From NCBI GenBank assembly GCA_902776565.1, contig CACYQN010000008.1, positions 25,526-89,525 of the forward strand: a DNA stretch of 64,000 nucleotides. The letters are read 5' to 3'. Positions 33,641-44,200 of this stretch are shown piece by piece (the first letter of the stretch is position 1; the number at the start of each line of letters is the position of its first letter). The position numbers and the translations under genes were made by a program. The notes under the pieces were generated by a model, which searched no databases, was not told the origin of the DNA, and worked only from the letters and a program-made list of their open reading frames with translations. Source of the DNA: an uncultured Bacteroidia bacterium. Its GTDB lineage: Bacteria > Bacteroidota > Bacteroidia > Bacteroidales > ML635J-15.

Positions 33641-34591
33641 ATGTCGAATAAAAAATTGGCGGTTGTGGCTTTCGGCGGAAACGCATTGCTCCGTGCAGGA
33701 CAGAAAGGCACAATAGAAGAACAGGAATCAAATGTTTACAAGACTTGCGAGAGCCTTCTCGACCTCGTAAAGCGCGATTACAATATAGTTATAGGTCACG
33801 GCAACGGCCCACAGGTTGGCAATATCCTCCTGCAGAACAATGCCGGCGAAAAGGTTTACGGACTTCCCGAAATGCCACTGGCAGTATGCGGTGCATACTC
33901 GCAGGGTTTCATCGGTTACGTTATCGAACAGCAGTTCAAGAATGTACTCACGAGCAACAAGCTCAACAAGAACATCGTAACCTTGGTAACCGAAGTGGTT
34001 GTCGACAAGAACGACAAGGGATTCTCAAATCCGACCAAGCCCATCGGTCCATACTACACCGAAGAGGAAATGAACGCACTGAAGGCAAAGAATCCGCAGG
34101 ACTCTTACGCAAAAGACCCGAAAGGCAAAGGATGGAGAAAGGTTGTGGCATCGCCTAAGCCTATCGAAATCAACAACAAGGACATCGTAAAGGACCTTGC
34201 CGAAAAGGGTAACATCGTTGTAACCGTCGGCGGTGGCGGAATCCCTGTTTATGTAAATGACAAGGGCGAATACCACGGAATAGATGCAGTAATTGACAAG
34301 GACTTGGCATCGTCGTTGCTTGCAATACAGATTGGTGCAGACGAGTTCTACATCCTCACCGACGTTCCGAAGGTTTGCCTCAACTTCCACACTCCGGAAG
34401 AAAAGCAGTTGGATACTATCACCGTCGAAGAAGCAAAGAAGTACCTCGCCGAAGGTCATTTTACCGAAGGTAGCATGGCTCCGAAGATTCGCGCAGCACT
34501 GTATTTCGTCGAAAACGGCGGTAAGTCGTGCATAATCACCGAAGCTGGTCAGCTCGGAAACCCGAATGCAGGAACAAGAATCGTGAAATAA
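33641..34591 (+). CDS. arcC: Carbamate kinase
   Basis: 316 residues, normal length. Interconverts carbamoyl phosphate plus ADP with carbamate plus ATP. Amino-acid kinase fold: VVAFGGNALLRAGQKGTIEEQ (phosphate loop), IVIGHGNGPQVGNILLQ, TVGGGGIPVYV, DKDLASSLLAIQIGAD and LTDVPKVCLNF are canonical. The next gene, 32 bp on, is ornithine carbamoyltransferase, the usual arcB-arcC pairing in the catabolic arginine deiminase route. No arginine deiminase or antiporter is in view. Substrate-level ATP production from citrulline is a reasonable inference. Confidence 0.96.
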   Translation: MSNKKLAVVAFGGNALLRAGQKGTIEEQESNVYKTCESLLDLVKRDYNIVIGHGNGPQVGNILLQNNAGEKVYGLPEMPLAVCGAYSQGFIGYVIEQQFKNVLTSNKLNKNIVTLVTEVVVDKNDKGFSNPTKPIGPYYTEEEMNALKAKNPQDSYAKDPKGKGWRKVVASPKPIEINNKDIVKDLAEKGNIVVTVGGGGIPVYVNDKGEYHGIDAVIDKDLASSLLAIQIGADEFYILTDVPKVCLNFHTPEEKQLDTITVEEAKKYLAEGHFTEGSMAPKIRAALYFVENGGKSCIITEAGQLGNPNAGTRIVK

Positions 34592-34623
34592 ATTTTTTAA
34601 AGTACTTTAAATAAAAATTAGTT

Positions 34624-35625
34624 ATGGCTTTTAATTTAAGAAACAGAAGTTTCCTGAAGTTATTGGACTTCACACCAAAAGAGATTCAGTATATGCTCGA
34701 CTTGGCTCGCGACCTTAAGAGAGCAAAATATGCTGGTACAGAACAACCGACAATGAAGGGCAAGAACATCGCTCTTATTTTCGAAAAGACCTCGACTCGT
34801 ACTCGTTGCGCATTCGAAACCGCAGCTTACGACCAGGGTGCACACGTTACCTACCTCGGACCAACAGGTTCGCAGATTGGCGTTAAGGAATCGATGAAGG
34901 ATACCGCTCGCGTTCTCGGTAGAATGTATGATGGTATCGAATACCGTGGTTTCAAGCAGGAAACTGTTGAAGAACTTGCTAAGTACGCTGGTGTACCAGT
35001 ATGGAACGGCTTGACCAACGAATTCCACCCGACACAGATACTTGCCGACTTCCTCACTATGAGCGAACACGTTGACAAGCCTCTCAACCAGGTTACTTTC
35101 GCATACCTCGGCGATGCTCGTTTCAACATGGGTAACTCGTTGATGGTTGGTGGTGCAAAGATGGGTATGGATGTACGTATCGTTGCTCCTAAGAAATTGC
35201 AGCCGAGCAAGGAACTTATCGACACTTGCAAGAAGATTGCAAAGGAAACCGGCGCTAAGGTAACTGTTACCGACGACGTTGCAAAGGGCGTTAAAGGTTG
35301 TGACTTCCTCTATACCGACGTCTGGGTATCGATGGGCGAACCAGTAGAAGTTTGGAAAGAACGCATCAAACTCTTGAAGCCTTACCAGGTTAACAAGGAA
35401 ACTATGAAGATGACAGGCAACCCGAAGTGCAAGTTCATGCACTGCTTGCCAGCATACCACAACCTCGAAACTCAGGTTGGCCGCGACGTTAACAAGCAGT
35501 TTGGTCTCGACGGCATCGAAGTTACCGAAGATGTATTCGAATCGGAAGCATCAATCGTATTCGACGAAGCTGAAAACCGTATGCATACCATCAAGGCTGT
35601 TATGGTAGCAACTTTGGGTGACTAA
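34624..35625 (+). CDS. arcB: Ornithine carbamoyltransferase
   Basis: 333 residues. Carbamoyl phosphate plus ornithine to citrulline plus phosphate, or the reverse in catabolism. [13 protein letters not shown] (carbamoyl-phosphate loop), [21 protein letters not shown] and [10 protein letters not shown] (ornithine-binding HCLP) are all intact. It is very similar to long, E. coli ArgI/ArcB-type enzymes, not to the N-succinylornithine carbamoyltransferase used by Bacteroides for arginine synthesis. Together with arcC this favours a catabolic role. A weak terminator follows. Confidence 0.93.
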   Translation: MAFNLRNRSFLKLLDFTPKEIQYMLDLARDLKRAKYAGTEQPTMKGKNIALIFEKTSTRTRCAFETAAYDQGAHVTYLGPTGSQIGVKESMKDTARVLGRMYDGIEYRGFKQETVEELAKYAGVPVWNGLTNEFHPTQILADFLTMSEHVDKPLNQVTFAYLGDARFNMGNSLMVGGAKMGMDVRIVAPKKLQPSKELIDTCKKIAKETGAKVTVTDDVAKGVKGCDFLYTDVWVSMGEPVEVWKERIKLLKPYQVNKETMKMTGNPKCKFMHCLPAYHNLETQVGRDVNKQFGLDGIEVTEDVFESEASIVFDEAENRMHTIKAVMVATLGD

Positions 35626-35653
35626 TTAGCCCTCCTTTTTATTATTATACGTG

Positions 35654-35683
35654 GGTCATGCTCTCTCGGGTGTGACCTTTTTT
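35654..35683 (+). terminator. Possible terminator after arcB
   Basis: GGTCA (35654-35658) and TGACC (35673-35677) form a short stem followed by TTTTTT. The stem is only 5 bp, so the call is weak. Confidence 0.45.
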
Positions 35684-35690
35684 GTTATGT

Positions 35691-35820
35691 TTGAATGGCT
35701 GCGGCGTTTCAATGGCTGATGCCGTTTGAAAGTCTCTGGTTTAACTTCGTTGAGGGCTTCGCCGTTCTATGTCTAACGTCCGTTTGAAAGTTTGATGGGC
35801 TTAGCGCGTTTGAATGTTCC
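35691..35820 (-). repeat. Mosaic repeat built on AAACGGCG...GCC, copy 2
   Basis: Reverse complement of the 4619-4790 repeat: the block from GTTTAACTTCGTTGAGGG to the GCCGTTCTATG end (about 35751-35783) matches about 33 bp exactly, flanked by the same CAAACGGCATCAGCCAT-type units. Confidence 0.7.
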
Positions 35821-35930
35821 ACGTTTTAACCCCAATCGGCCATTAGAAAATAACAATTCCATAATTTCTAATGACAGATTTGGGAGACTATCAGTCTGCT
35901 TGACTGTTAGACTGGTCCTCTGTCAGCCTG

Positions 35931-37085
35931 TTAGCCTTTCATATAGTCCATCATGTCAAGGGTGAGTATAGTGTCAAGTTCTGCTTCGTGAGCCTTGTCG
36001 GTACGAGTGAAAGCAGTTGCGGCAACGCCTACGCTTGCTTCCTTAACTTTGCGGATTTCAAGCACATCGAAGAATGAATCCTTGAACTTCTTGCTGTCAA
36101 ATACCGAGCCTTCTGGAGCCTTTGTCGGGCGTTCCAAAACAAGGAAGCTATAAGTGTCGTTTTCGCGGCCTTTCCACATTTCCTCCTTGCTGATGTGTAT
36201 GTTTTCGAGGTAAGCCACAACTGGATGAATACCCGTGATGTGTGTCTGTAGTTCGTTGAGGCAGAAGCCAGCGAAACGCAACGGATTTATCTCAATCGGA
36301 ATAGCCTTTCTGCCGTCGTAGCGGAATTCGATGTGCATCGGGAAGTTACGCAAACCAATCACCTTGTTGGTGTTGACAAGGAAATCTGTGAAAGTCTTTT
36401 CGTACGCATCGTAAAGAGCCTTGCTTGAGCAGTACAGTCTGTCGCTGGTGTCCGATTCCGATGCAAAACGGTGATGATATATGTTAAGGATTGCAGGAAC
36501 GCCTTCGGCATCGAAATAGGCATCTACTGCATATTCTTCGCCGTGTATGTATTCTTCGATGAGGAATTTGGCAGTACCTACGACAAATTCAGGGAACTGT
36601 GCGCTCGACTTGGCAAAGTTCTTTTCAATGTCTGCAATCGCATTCTTCCATTCGGCATCGTCGTGGACGACATATACACCAACGCTCAGAAATCCGACTG
36701 ACGGCTTAAGTACAAGCGGAAATTTAAGCCCTGTGGTGTCCATCTTCACAAGTTCCTTTATTTCTACTTCCTTGAAGAAGAAATCGGGGTACATGTCGCT
36801 ACAAATACGGCGGAAGGTCGCCTTGTTTTTCAGAAGTTCTATCTTGTCGATAAGTTCCTTGTCCTTAAGGTGTTCCACTATCCAGCCAAGACCGTTTTCC
36901 GACATTGAGTACAGTCGGTGGCGCTTGTGGTACTCGGCTACGAACTCGTCGTCGTTGTAAAGGTTCAACTTGTAGCCACGGCTTGCAAGCAATTCCGACA
37001 TGCTGTTGCGAAGTACGGGCAGATTATTCTTTATCGCTGTCTGTATCAGCGTTTCCGAAACGTATGGTTTTTCTAATATAAGCAT
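35931..37085 (-). CDS. ATP-grasp ligase-like protein
   Basis: 384 residues. An N-terminal pre-ATP-grasp part is followed by an ATP-grasp domain (about 105-300): FPLVLKPSVGFLSVGVYVV (ATP-binding Lys and Gly loop), FLIEEYIHGEEYAVDAYF (purine-binding hinge), and FPMHIEFRYDGRKAIPIEINPLRFAG (Mg-binding Glu and Asn). The C-terminal region is a small beta domain. This arrangement fits carboxylate-amine ligases of the carbamoyl-phosphate-synthase-like/amino-acid ligase group, which join an amino acid to an amine or another amino acid through an acyl phosphate. The substrate is unknown. A TAACTTTGC element lies at 37115-37107. Function inferred from fold only. Confidence 0.8.
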   Translation of the reverse strand: MLILEKPYVSETLIQTAIKNNLPVLRNSMSELLASRGYKLNLYNDDEFVAEYHKRHRLYSMSENGLGWIVEHLKDKELIDKIELLKNKATFRRICSDMYPDFFFKEVEIKELVKMDTTGLKFPLVLKPSVGFLSVGVYVVHDDAEWKNAIADIEKNFAKSSAQFPEFVVGTAKFLIEEYIHGEEYAVDAYFDAEGVPAILNIYHHRFASESDTSDRLYCSSKALYDAYEKTFTDFLVNTNKVIGLRNFPMHIEFRYDGRKAIPIEINPLRFAGFCLNELQTHITGIHPVVAYLENIHISKEEMWKGRENDTYSFLVLERPTKAPEGSVFDSKKFKDSFFDVLEIRKVKEASVGVAATAFTRTDKAHEAELDTILTLDMMDYMKG

Positions 37086-37106
37086 TTGTATGTGTTTTTA
37101 TAGGGC

Positions 37107-37115
37107 GCAAAGTTA
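37107..37115 (-). promoter_or_regulatory. -7 element of the ATP-grasp gene
   Basis: Reverse strand TAACTTTGC (TAnnTTTGC), 22 bases before the ATG at 37085. Confidence 0.5.
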
Positions 37116-37195
37116 GCAATTTATGGTGACTTGGAAAGAAATAAAAATCCGCCGTGCAAAACTTTACACGACGGACTTTATTTCTTTGTGTCGTT

Positions 37196-40100
37196 TTACA
37201 TCACAACCAGTTTCTTGACAATTACATCTGGATTACAGAAAATCCTTACGAAATATGTTCCCGACGGAAGGTTCTCTACATTGATGCTAACCGATTCTTC
37301 GTTGACTTCGGTTTCGTGCAGAACCTGTCCGGTTGCCGATACTACTTCGATGCGGGTAATGTTCTGGGTTGCACTTATTTCAACAATGTCGGATGCTGGG
37401 TTCGGGAAAACTGAGATTTTTGGAACGCCATTGTCTTCAATGCCGACAACATCTGTAAATACAGCCATGTAGGTAACATCAGTAGAAACCACTATTGTAC
37501 GAGGATTGTCGGTGTTGAAATCGCGCGACGGATTATCCACATCAACCCAATGGTCGAAACGATAACCTTCGTAAGGTACTGCAGTAATCTCAATTTCAGC
37601 ACCTTCGGCATATTCGCCACTACCTATTACATAGCCCATTTCATTGTCGGAAGATTCTATTGTTACAGTACGAGCCGTAGCAAATATGGCGGTAAACGTT
37701 GTATCGCTTTCCACTATTATTGTACGCGGGGTTTCTGTATTGCCATCGTTCCACGATAGGAAGGCATATCCTGCTCTGGGATATGCTGCAATCTCTATTT
37801 CGCTTCCGTAATAATAACGTCCACTACCCCATGTCGTTCCCATTGTTTGGTTGTTTTCAACAAGTGTAACAGTATGCTGGTCGATTGCGAAATGCGCAGT
37901 ATAAGTGGCATCGTGAGTAACGGTTATAGTGCGTGGATTGTTAGTATTTAAGTCGGTCCAGTGGACAAAGTGGTAATGCTCGTTTGCTGTTGCCAAAATT
38001 TGTATTTCTATCCCATAGTCGTATATACCACTTTCGCTTACGCTGCCCATAGTTTCATCTTCAGAAACAATCGTGATTGTATATTGGGCAATTGCAAATG
38101 TAGCGGTAATTATTGTGTCGCTTTCTACGACTATTGTACGAGGATTATCGGTATTGCCATCGTTCCACCGTACGAAACGAAAATGTTCTTCAGGAATAGC
38201 AGAAATAATAGCAATGCCATCATCGCAGTTTGGATGTTGCGTTATTTTCACCGTTCCCTTTTGTAGATTTGAGCTTTCTACATTTAACATATATGTCCTG
38301 TTTTCGCGTATATCGCTAAAGCCATTCCAGCCTGTTTCCGATGCGTATGTTTCGCTATAGCCACATGGCACCCACAATGTTGCCGAATAATTACTAAAAC
38401 CATAATTTCTATATAGGTATGGAGGCGTTGTCACTTTCACATATATGTCAGTCAGTCCGCTACAATTATAAAATGCATAAGAGCCAATGTTTGTTGCTGA
38501 TTTGCCAATAGTAACAGATGTCAACCTTGAGCATCCATAAAAACATTCATAGTCAATAATGGTTACAGAATCGGGGATTATTAAATCGCCAGCAAGTTTG
38601 TCGCAATTATAAAAAGCATTCTCTGGTATTCTTGTTACATTTTCCCCGATATTCAACGTGGAGAATGACGAACAGTCTGTAAATGTATTTCTACTCATAG
38701 TTGAGCAGGATGTTGCATTAAAGTTCATTGTAGTTAAGTTTCTACAGTTCCTAAAAGCATATTGACCAATGTTGTTAACCGATTTGCCTATCGTCAATGT
38801 AGTAAGACTACTGCATGCATTAAAAGCATATTCGCCTATAATCTCCACCGAATCGGGCACATTTACATTGGAAAGGCTTGTACAACCAGAAAAAGCGTAC
38901 CCACCAATATTTTTAACTGATGGACCTATCGATATGGAATCAAGGCTTGTGCATCCTGTGAATGCATTATTTCCAATATTTCTCACAGACTGACCAATAG
39001 TCAGAGTGCGAAGGGCTGCACAACCATTGAAGGCATTTGGTTGAATGCTAACGACTGTGTTGGGAATGATAATAGAAACAAGCGTTCCTAATGCCGAGAC
39101 AAGTGTATCTTTTGCCGTACTGGTATAAAATAATCCGTCTTCATAGTAGCCGTTTACCGACAATGCGCCCCATGGGCAACCCGTTGCTGTGCCATTATAT
39201 ACAATATTTGGCACCATATAAAAAGCAGAATCACCGATAGTCAGCACAGAATTAGGAATTTGTGGAGAATTTAACCCTTTGCATTTGTAGAATGAGTATG
39301 CTGGAATATTTACTACATTGTCACCTATGCTTAGATTGCAGAATTGCAAACAATTAAAGAAAGCCGGACTAGCAGAAGATCCCATTACCGTACAATTTGT
39401 TGCATTGAAATTAACTGTTTCAAGGTTGGTGCAGTCATAAAACGCAGATTCGCCAATGCTTGTATAGTCGTTTCCTATTGTTACCGACGTTAGCATTGAG
39501 CATCCGTAAAATGCTCCGTAAAACAAATTGCTGCCCGTCAGGGTTACCGACCTAAGGCCACTGGGAATGCAATATTGCTTTCGATAGTACAATCTATAGC
39601 ATTGTATTACATTAATTCCTCCGTCATATCCCGTGTTGCCGAATATATATCCGAAAAGAGTTGAATCGGATGCCTCAGTTGCCGATGCATTAGCCCCTAC
39701 AAAAGGCAAAGTCATCTCTACAAGTCCGCTACAGCCCGAAAAAGCATGAGTGCCGATGCTCGTAACAGAATTTGGTATTGTTACCGAAGTAAGGCTCTGG
39801 CAACCGGAAAATGCATAACTTCCAATACTAGTTACAGAATTAGGAATTGCTACCGAAGCAAGGTCATAGCAAGCGGCAAATGCGTAATCGCCAATGCTTG
39901 TAACAGAAGTGGGAATTACTGCTTCCGTTACATTTGGCCAGCAACTGACCAAATTGGTCTTGGTTTCATCTGTATATACAAAAGGTTCTTCAATATATCC
40001 ATTTACCATGAGAGCACCCCAAGGACTACCGGTTGCTGTTCCGTGATACTGTATATTTCTGACTAAATAAAAGGCATTCGTTCCGATGCTTGTTACCGAG

Positions 40101-41023
40101 TTTGGAATAAAAACGGTTGACAGACTGCTACAATTACAAAATGTATATGCTGGAATACTGGTAACATTATCTCCAATGTTCAATGTTGTCAATGGTAAAT
40201 TCGTAAATACCGATTCATAATGTAGGTAAGTATCATGATAAATATAAGAACAGTTTGTTGCATTGTAGTTAATAGTGTGCAAATTATTACACCCTTCAAA
40301 AACATTATTGCTAATACTAGTAACAGAATTGCCAATTGTAACCTCTCTTAATTCACTGCAATTTCGCAAGGCACCAGATCCGAGTCTAGTAACAGAATCG
40401 CCAATTATAACAGAGGTCAAACTGCTGCAATTATAAAACACCGTATTACCAATTTCCGCTGGACATGAAATTGTTAATGTGCCGGTAAGGCCTGTGCAAT
40501 TTGCAAAAGCGCGTTCACCGATATTGGTAAGCGAACTGCCAAACTCAATAGAGGTTATTCCTGTGCAATCCATAAAAGCCTCTTGTTCAATTGTTCTTAC
40601 AGAATTAGGTATTGTAAGCGTTCCTGTCAGTCCACTACATCCATAAAATACTTGAGAACTAATGTAACTGACCGAATTTCCGAGTGCAACGAATGTAAGA
40701 TTGCTGCAATTCTCAAATGCACGATTATCAATTTGATATACGGAATTTCCTATCGTTACAGATGTGAGTTCAGTACAATCTTTAAATGCCTCAAACATAA
40801 TATTCCGAATACTATATGTGATCGAGTGGTAAGTAACGGAATCTGGAATCACAAGGTCGCCAATTAAATTCTCGCCACCACATAACCGCACTACATGATC
40901 AAAATTGTCTGTAATCTCATAAATCAATGTCTGTCCGCTTTCGCACACTGCAGAAAAATCGTAGGCAAACGTTACTTTTCCAACAAGCAGTGACAAAAGG
41001 ATAATTATAAGAAATCGTTTCAT
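37196..41023 (-). CDS. Giant BspA-type leucine-rich-repeat T9SS adhesin
   Basis: 1275 residues from the ATG at 41023. Signal peptide MKRFLIIILLSLLVGKVTFA. About 30 BspA-type LRR_5 repeats (to about 900) with the pattern LTSVTIGNSVTSIGxxAFxxCxx; one unit contains VNGYYEDGLFYTSTAKDTLVSALG, a break typical of such proteins. Next come four InlB-type repeats (about 930-1195; HFVHWTDLNTNNPRTITVTHDATYTAHFA). A T9SS type A sorting domain ends it (VPKISVFPNPASDIVEISATQ ... SGTYFVRIFCNPDVIVKKLVVM). BspA-like proteins bind host matrix proteins or mediate coaggregation; the ligand here is unknown. A perfect TTTG-N20-TATCTTTG promoter precedes it. Confidence 0.93.
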   Translation of the reverse strand: MKRFLIIILLSLLVGKVTFAYDFSAVCESGQTLIYEITDNFDHVVRLCGGENLIGDLVIPDSVTYHSITYSIRNIMFEAFKDCTELTSVTIGNSVYQIDNRAFENCSNLTFVALGNSVSYISSQVFYGCSGLTGTLTIPNSVRTIEQEAFMDCTGITSIEFGSSLTNIGERAFANCTGLTGTLTISCPAEIGNTVFYNCSSLTSVIIGDSVTRLGSGALRNCSELREVTIGNSVTSISNNVFEGCNNLHTINYNATNCSYIYHDTYLHYESVFTNLPLTTLNIGDNVTSIPAYTFCNCSSLSTVFIPNSVTSIGTNAFYLVRNIQYHGTATGSPWGALMVNGYIEEPFVYTDETKTNLVSCWPNVTEAVIPTSVTSIGDYAFAACYDLASVAIPNSVTSIGSYAFSGCQSLTSVTIPNSVTSIGTHAFSGCSGLVEMTLPFVGANASATEASDSTLFGYIFGNTGYDGGINVIQCYRLYYRKQYCIPSGLRSVTLTGSNLFYGAFYGCSMLTSVTIGNDYTSIGESAFYDCTNLETVNFNATNCTVMGSSASPAFFNCLQFCNLSIGDNVVNIPAYSFYKCKGLNSPQIPNSVLTIGDSAFYMVPNIVYNGTATGCPWGALSVNGYYEDGLFYTSTAKDTLVSALGTLVSIIIPNTVVSIQPNAFNGCAALRTLTIGQSVRNIGNNAFTGCTSLDSISIGPSVKNIGGYAFSGCTSLSNVNVPDSVEIIGEYAFNACSSLTTLTIGKSVNNIGQYAFRNCRNLTTMNFNATSCSTMSRNTFTDCSSFSTLNIGENVTRIPENAFYNCDKLAGDLIIPDSVTIIDYECFYGCSRLTSVTIGKSATNIGSYAFYNCSGLTDIYVKVTTPPYLYRNYGFSNYSATLWVPCGYSETYASETGWNGFSDIRENRTYMLNVESSNLQKGTVKITQHPNCDDGIAIISAIPEEHFRFVRWNDGNTDNPRTIVVESDTIITATFAIAQYTITIVSEDETMGSVSESGIYDYGIEIQILATANEHYHFVHWTDLNTNNPRTITVTHDATYTAHFAIDQHTVTLVENNQTMGTTWGSGRYYYGSEIEIAAYPRAGYAFLSWNDGNTETPRTIIVESDTTFTAIFATARTVTIESSDNEMGYVIGSGEYAEGAEIEITAVPYEGYRFDHWVDVDNPSRDFNTDNPRTIVVSTDVTYMAVFTDVVGIEDNGVPKISVFPNPASDIVEISATQNITRIEVVSATGQVLHETEVNEESVSINVENLPSGTYFVRIFCNPDVIVKKLVVM

Positions 41024-41066
41024 TGATGGCAAATATTCTAGTTATTCAAAATCAAAATACAAAAAT

Positions 41067-41099
41067 GCAAAGATAATGCTTATCGTAGATAAAAGCAAA
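41067..41099 (-). promoter_or_regulatory. Consensus promoter of the LRR adhesin
   Basis: On the reverse strand TTTG (41099-41096), 20-base spacer, TATCTTTGC (41075-41067), 44 bases before the ATG at 41023. Confidence 0.75.
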
Positions 41100-41165
41100 G
41101 ATTTTTCAGGAATCCAAGTCTGTTTTTTTGGGGGGTTCGGGGTTCTTATAATGTGTATACATATC

Positions 41166-41194
41166 GCAGGGGCAGACTTGAAACCTGCCCCTGC
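41166..41194. repeat. REP-like hairpin with GGGG arms
   Basis: GCAGGGGCAG (41166-41175) and CTGCCCCTGC (41185-41194) enclose ACTTGAAAC. It resembles the hairpin in the RAYT gene (17158-17190). It lies after the M14 peptidase stop, but no T-run follows on that strand, so it is not a standard terminator. Confidence 0.75.
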
Positions 41195-41215
41195 AAATAT
41201 TACACAAATATTTTC

Positions 41216-44200
41216 TTATTCCTTAACGAATTTCTTCTGGACAATAGCCGTGCCCTTCGACAGGCTCGCTTCTACAGGCTCAGTGTGCTGCAGGGTGTGG
41301 ATTTTCACCACATACACTCCACTTGCCAATTCATTGACATCGCATACAGCATTGTCGCTATTCACTTCAACGCGATAAACAACTTGTCCCAAGGTGTTCA
41401 CAATTTCAATTTCAGAAATTGTTTCCGAAGAAGTAATGTTAAGTATGTCATTTGCTGGGTTCGGGAAGATGTCAATGCTAGTTTCAACTCTGCTTATGTT
41501 TGTAACTATTGCTGTTGCCGTTTCTGATGCATCGGAAGTTCCACCGTTTGCGCAGTTGGTAATGATGTAGTATGTGTCGCCTTCGTGTCCCTGCAGGTCT
41601 ATATAAGATGTTGCCGATGCTGTTGAAATCCTGTTACCGTTGCAGTATATGTCGTATGAAACGGCATTTTCGGCTGCTTCCCACGAAAGGACGATTCCGT
41701 ATGATTCAACCCTTACTGTGAGGTTGGTGATGGCATTGCAAGTAGGTTCTGCCGTTGCTGTTATTGTTTCAGAAGCATCGGAAGCGCCGCCGTTTGCACA
41801 GTTGGTGATGATGTAGTATGTGTCGCCTTCGTGACCTTGCAGGTCGATTGCGGAAGTGTTTGTTTCCGTTGCGATTCTTTCACCATTGCGGTAGATGTCG
41901 TATGAAATTGCATTATCGGCAGAGTTCCACGCAAGGACGATTCCGTAATTTTCAACACTAGCAGTGAGATTTGTTACAGCATTACATTCTGGTACTACGA
42001 TTATCTCGGTGAATGTAACTTCGATGCTATGACCTGCTTCGGTGACATTTTCGAATGTGTAGCTTGCGCTTGCACCTATAACAGCATAGCTTGCAATATC
42101 ATTAATAGCACTTTGTCCGTCAACAATTACATCAGCAATTTCGTAGCCTTCGTTTGGTGTTATAACAAATTCCTTATTGTCACCGCAGTTAACTTCAACA
42201 TTTCCCGATGGAGTTATTGTTCCGCCTTCGCTTGCACTTGCCGTAATTATGTACGACAATCGGTTGAATGTTGCGTTGATGCTTTGCGGTTCGGTTACAT
42301 TGGCGATTGTATATGAGTTGTTTTCGTCAAGTGAAACTTCGTTTCCGTTGACGGTAACAATGCCGATTTCGTAGCAAGCATCGGGTGTTACGGTAAATGT
42401 GAAATCTTCGCCTTCGGTGATTGTCTGTGTGCCTGTCGGACTAACAGAACCACCTTCTGTATCGGCATTTACGACTATTACAACTTCACCTGCAGGTATA
42501 ATTTCGAAAGTTGCCGAAATAGTGTGGTTTGCAATTACATTTGTGAAAGAGTACGAACTTATCGATCCAACGCTTTGTCCGTCAACGAGGACGTCGGAAA
42601 TAATGTAGCCTTCGTCTGCTGCAATGACAAATTCCTTATTTTCACCGCAGTTTACATTAATATTACCGGATGGTGTAATCGTTCCGCCATTTCCTGTACT
42701 TGCAGTTATAGTGTAGCTGATTTGTGTGAATGTAGCGTTGATTGTTTGTTCGGTGGTTACATTCTGTATTGTGTAGGAATTGTTTGCATCGAGTGTAACT
42801 GCATTTCCATTGACTGTTACAGTTCCAATTTGGTAGCAGTCGTCTGGAATAACTGTAAATGTGTAGTCTTCGCCAAATGCTACCGTGTTTTCACCAATGA
42901 TGCTGCCGTGTTCTGCATTTGAAATGTTTATGTCGATGTCGGGCAATGTAATGTTGGAGCACTCTGAAACAGAGCAATTGTTGTTGTCGGTTACCGTAAC
43001 GCAGTAGTTTCCGTTCGAATCTATAGTTATGCTTTGTGCAGTTTCATTGGTTGACCATGCGTATTGGTAGTCGCCAGTTCCTGATGTGGCATTTGCTGTA
43101 AGAGTGTTGATGTTTTCGCTTATGGTTACCGATGGTACAGGATTGATTGTGACTACAATAGAGCCAGTAGATTCGCATTGTCCGTTGCTCGCGGTTACTG
43201 AGTATGTACCGCTTTGGCTTACCGTAATAATGCTTTGTGTTGTCTGTCCGTTGCTCCAAGTGTAGCTGTTGAATCCGTTTCCTGCATCAATTGTAGCAGT
43301 ACCACCGCATTGTGTAATAGGTTCGCCAAGGTCTATGCTGCCCGATTCGGAGATAGTGGCGGTTACAGGTGTGCGCTCGCTTGTGCAGACGCTTTCTGTC
43401 TTTACTACCCAGTTGAAGAATGTGTAGTAGTAGCCTGTTCCGTATGTCGAGCCATACTGGCCTGTTATGCTAATGACATTGTCGACTGTGTATGGGAAAT
43501 TCGGACTTTGCCTGTATGTGTAGCGGACATTACTAGCGTAGATGTTGTATGTTCCAGGTTCCAAGTCAACATTCAATGTCAAGGTGTTAAGTCCGGATGC
43601 AAGGGTGTGTGACCGTGAGTACACTTGTTGGTTCGAACTACTTGATATTGTTATTGTCTTGCTCTGGTTGTTCTGCGAGCAGTAGACATCTACCGAAACC
43701 AAGGTAAGAGCCTGCGAAACCGTAAATATAAGGCCTCTGTTTTGTCCGCTTTGTGTATATGCGGTAGCCGAAGAGTTGTTTGCGATACCTACGTTATAGG
43801 TCTCTTCAGTACCTACTTGTGATTCTACATAAACTGTTGTGGTTTGTGCGAATGTGTTTGTGTAGGAATTGCCGGTTCCAAGTTCGGTTCCGCCTGTCTG
43901 TGCATCGAACCAGTGCAATGTGCCGTTGCCTTGAGCCGAAAGTGTGAGAGTGGCATTGCCGCATCCGTTTGCATTGGTGACAGATGTTACTTCTGGAATT
44001 TCAACTTCGATTTGCTGGGTGGCGGTGCTGCTGCCGTTGGCATTTGAAGCCGTAAGTGTGATGGTGTATGTGCCGTTTTCGGTGTATGTATGCGTAGGCG
44101 CAGTTTCGGTTGATGTTGTGCCGTCGCCAAATGCCCAAAGGTACGAAGTCGCGTATTCCGATTCGTTTGTGGTTGCTATGTTGCGTGTGCAATTTTCGGA

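Larger units (their letters stand above)
35626..35930. other. Intergenic region with mosaic repeats (305 bp)
   Basis: No gene is supported. It holds the arcB terminator (about 35654-35683) and the reverse-orientation copy of the AAACGGCG mosaic repeat (35691-35820). Confidence 0.65.

Noticed and set aside
33641..35625. Complete arginine deiminase operon
   Set aside because: Only carbamate kinase and ornithine carbamoyltransferase are present; neighbouring genes are an omega-amidase and an ATP-grasp protein.
41166..41194. Terminator of the M14 peptidase gene
   Set aside because: A strong hairpin, but no T-run follows on the minus strand; it fits the REP-like family better.
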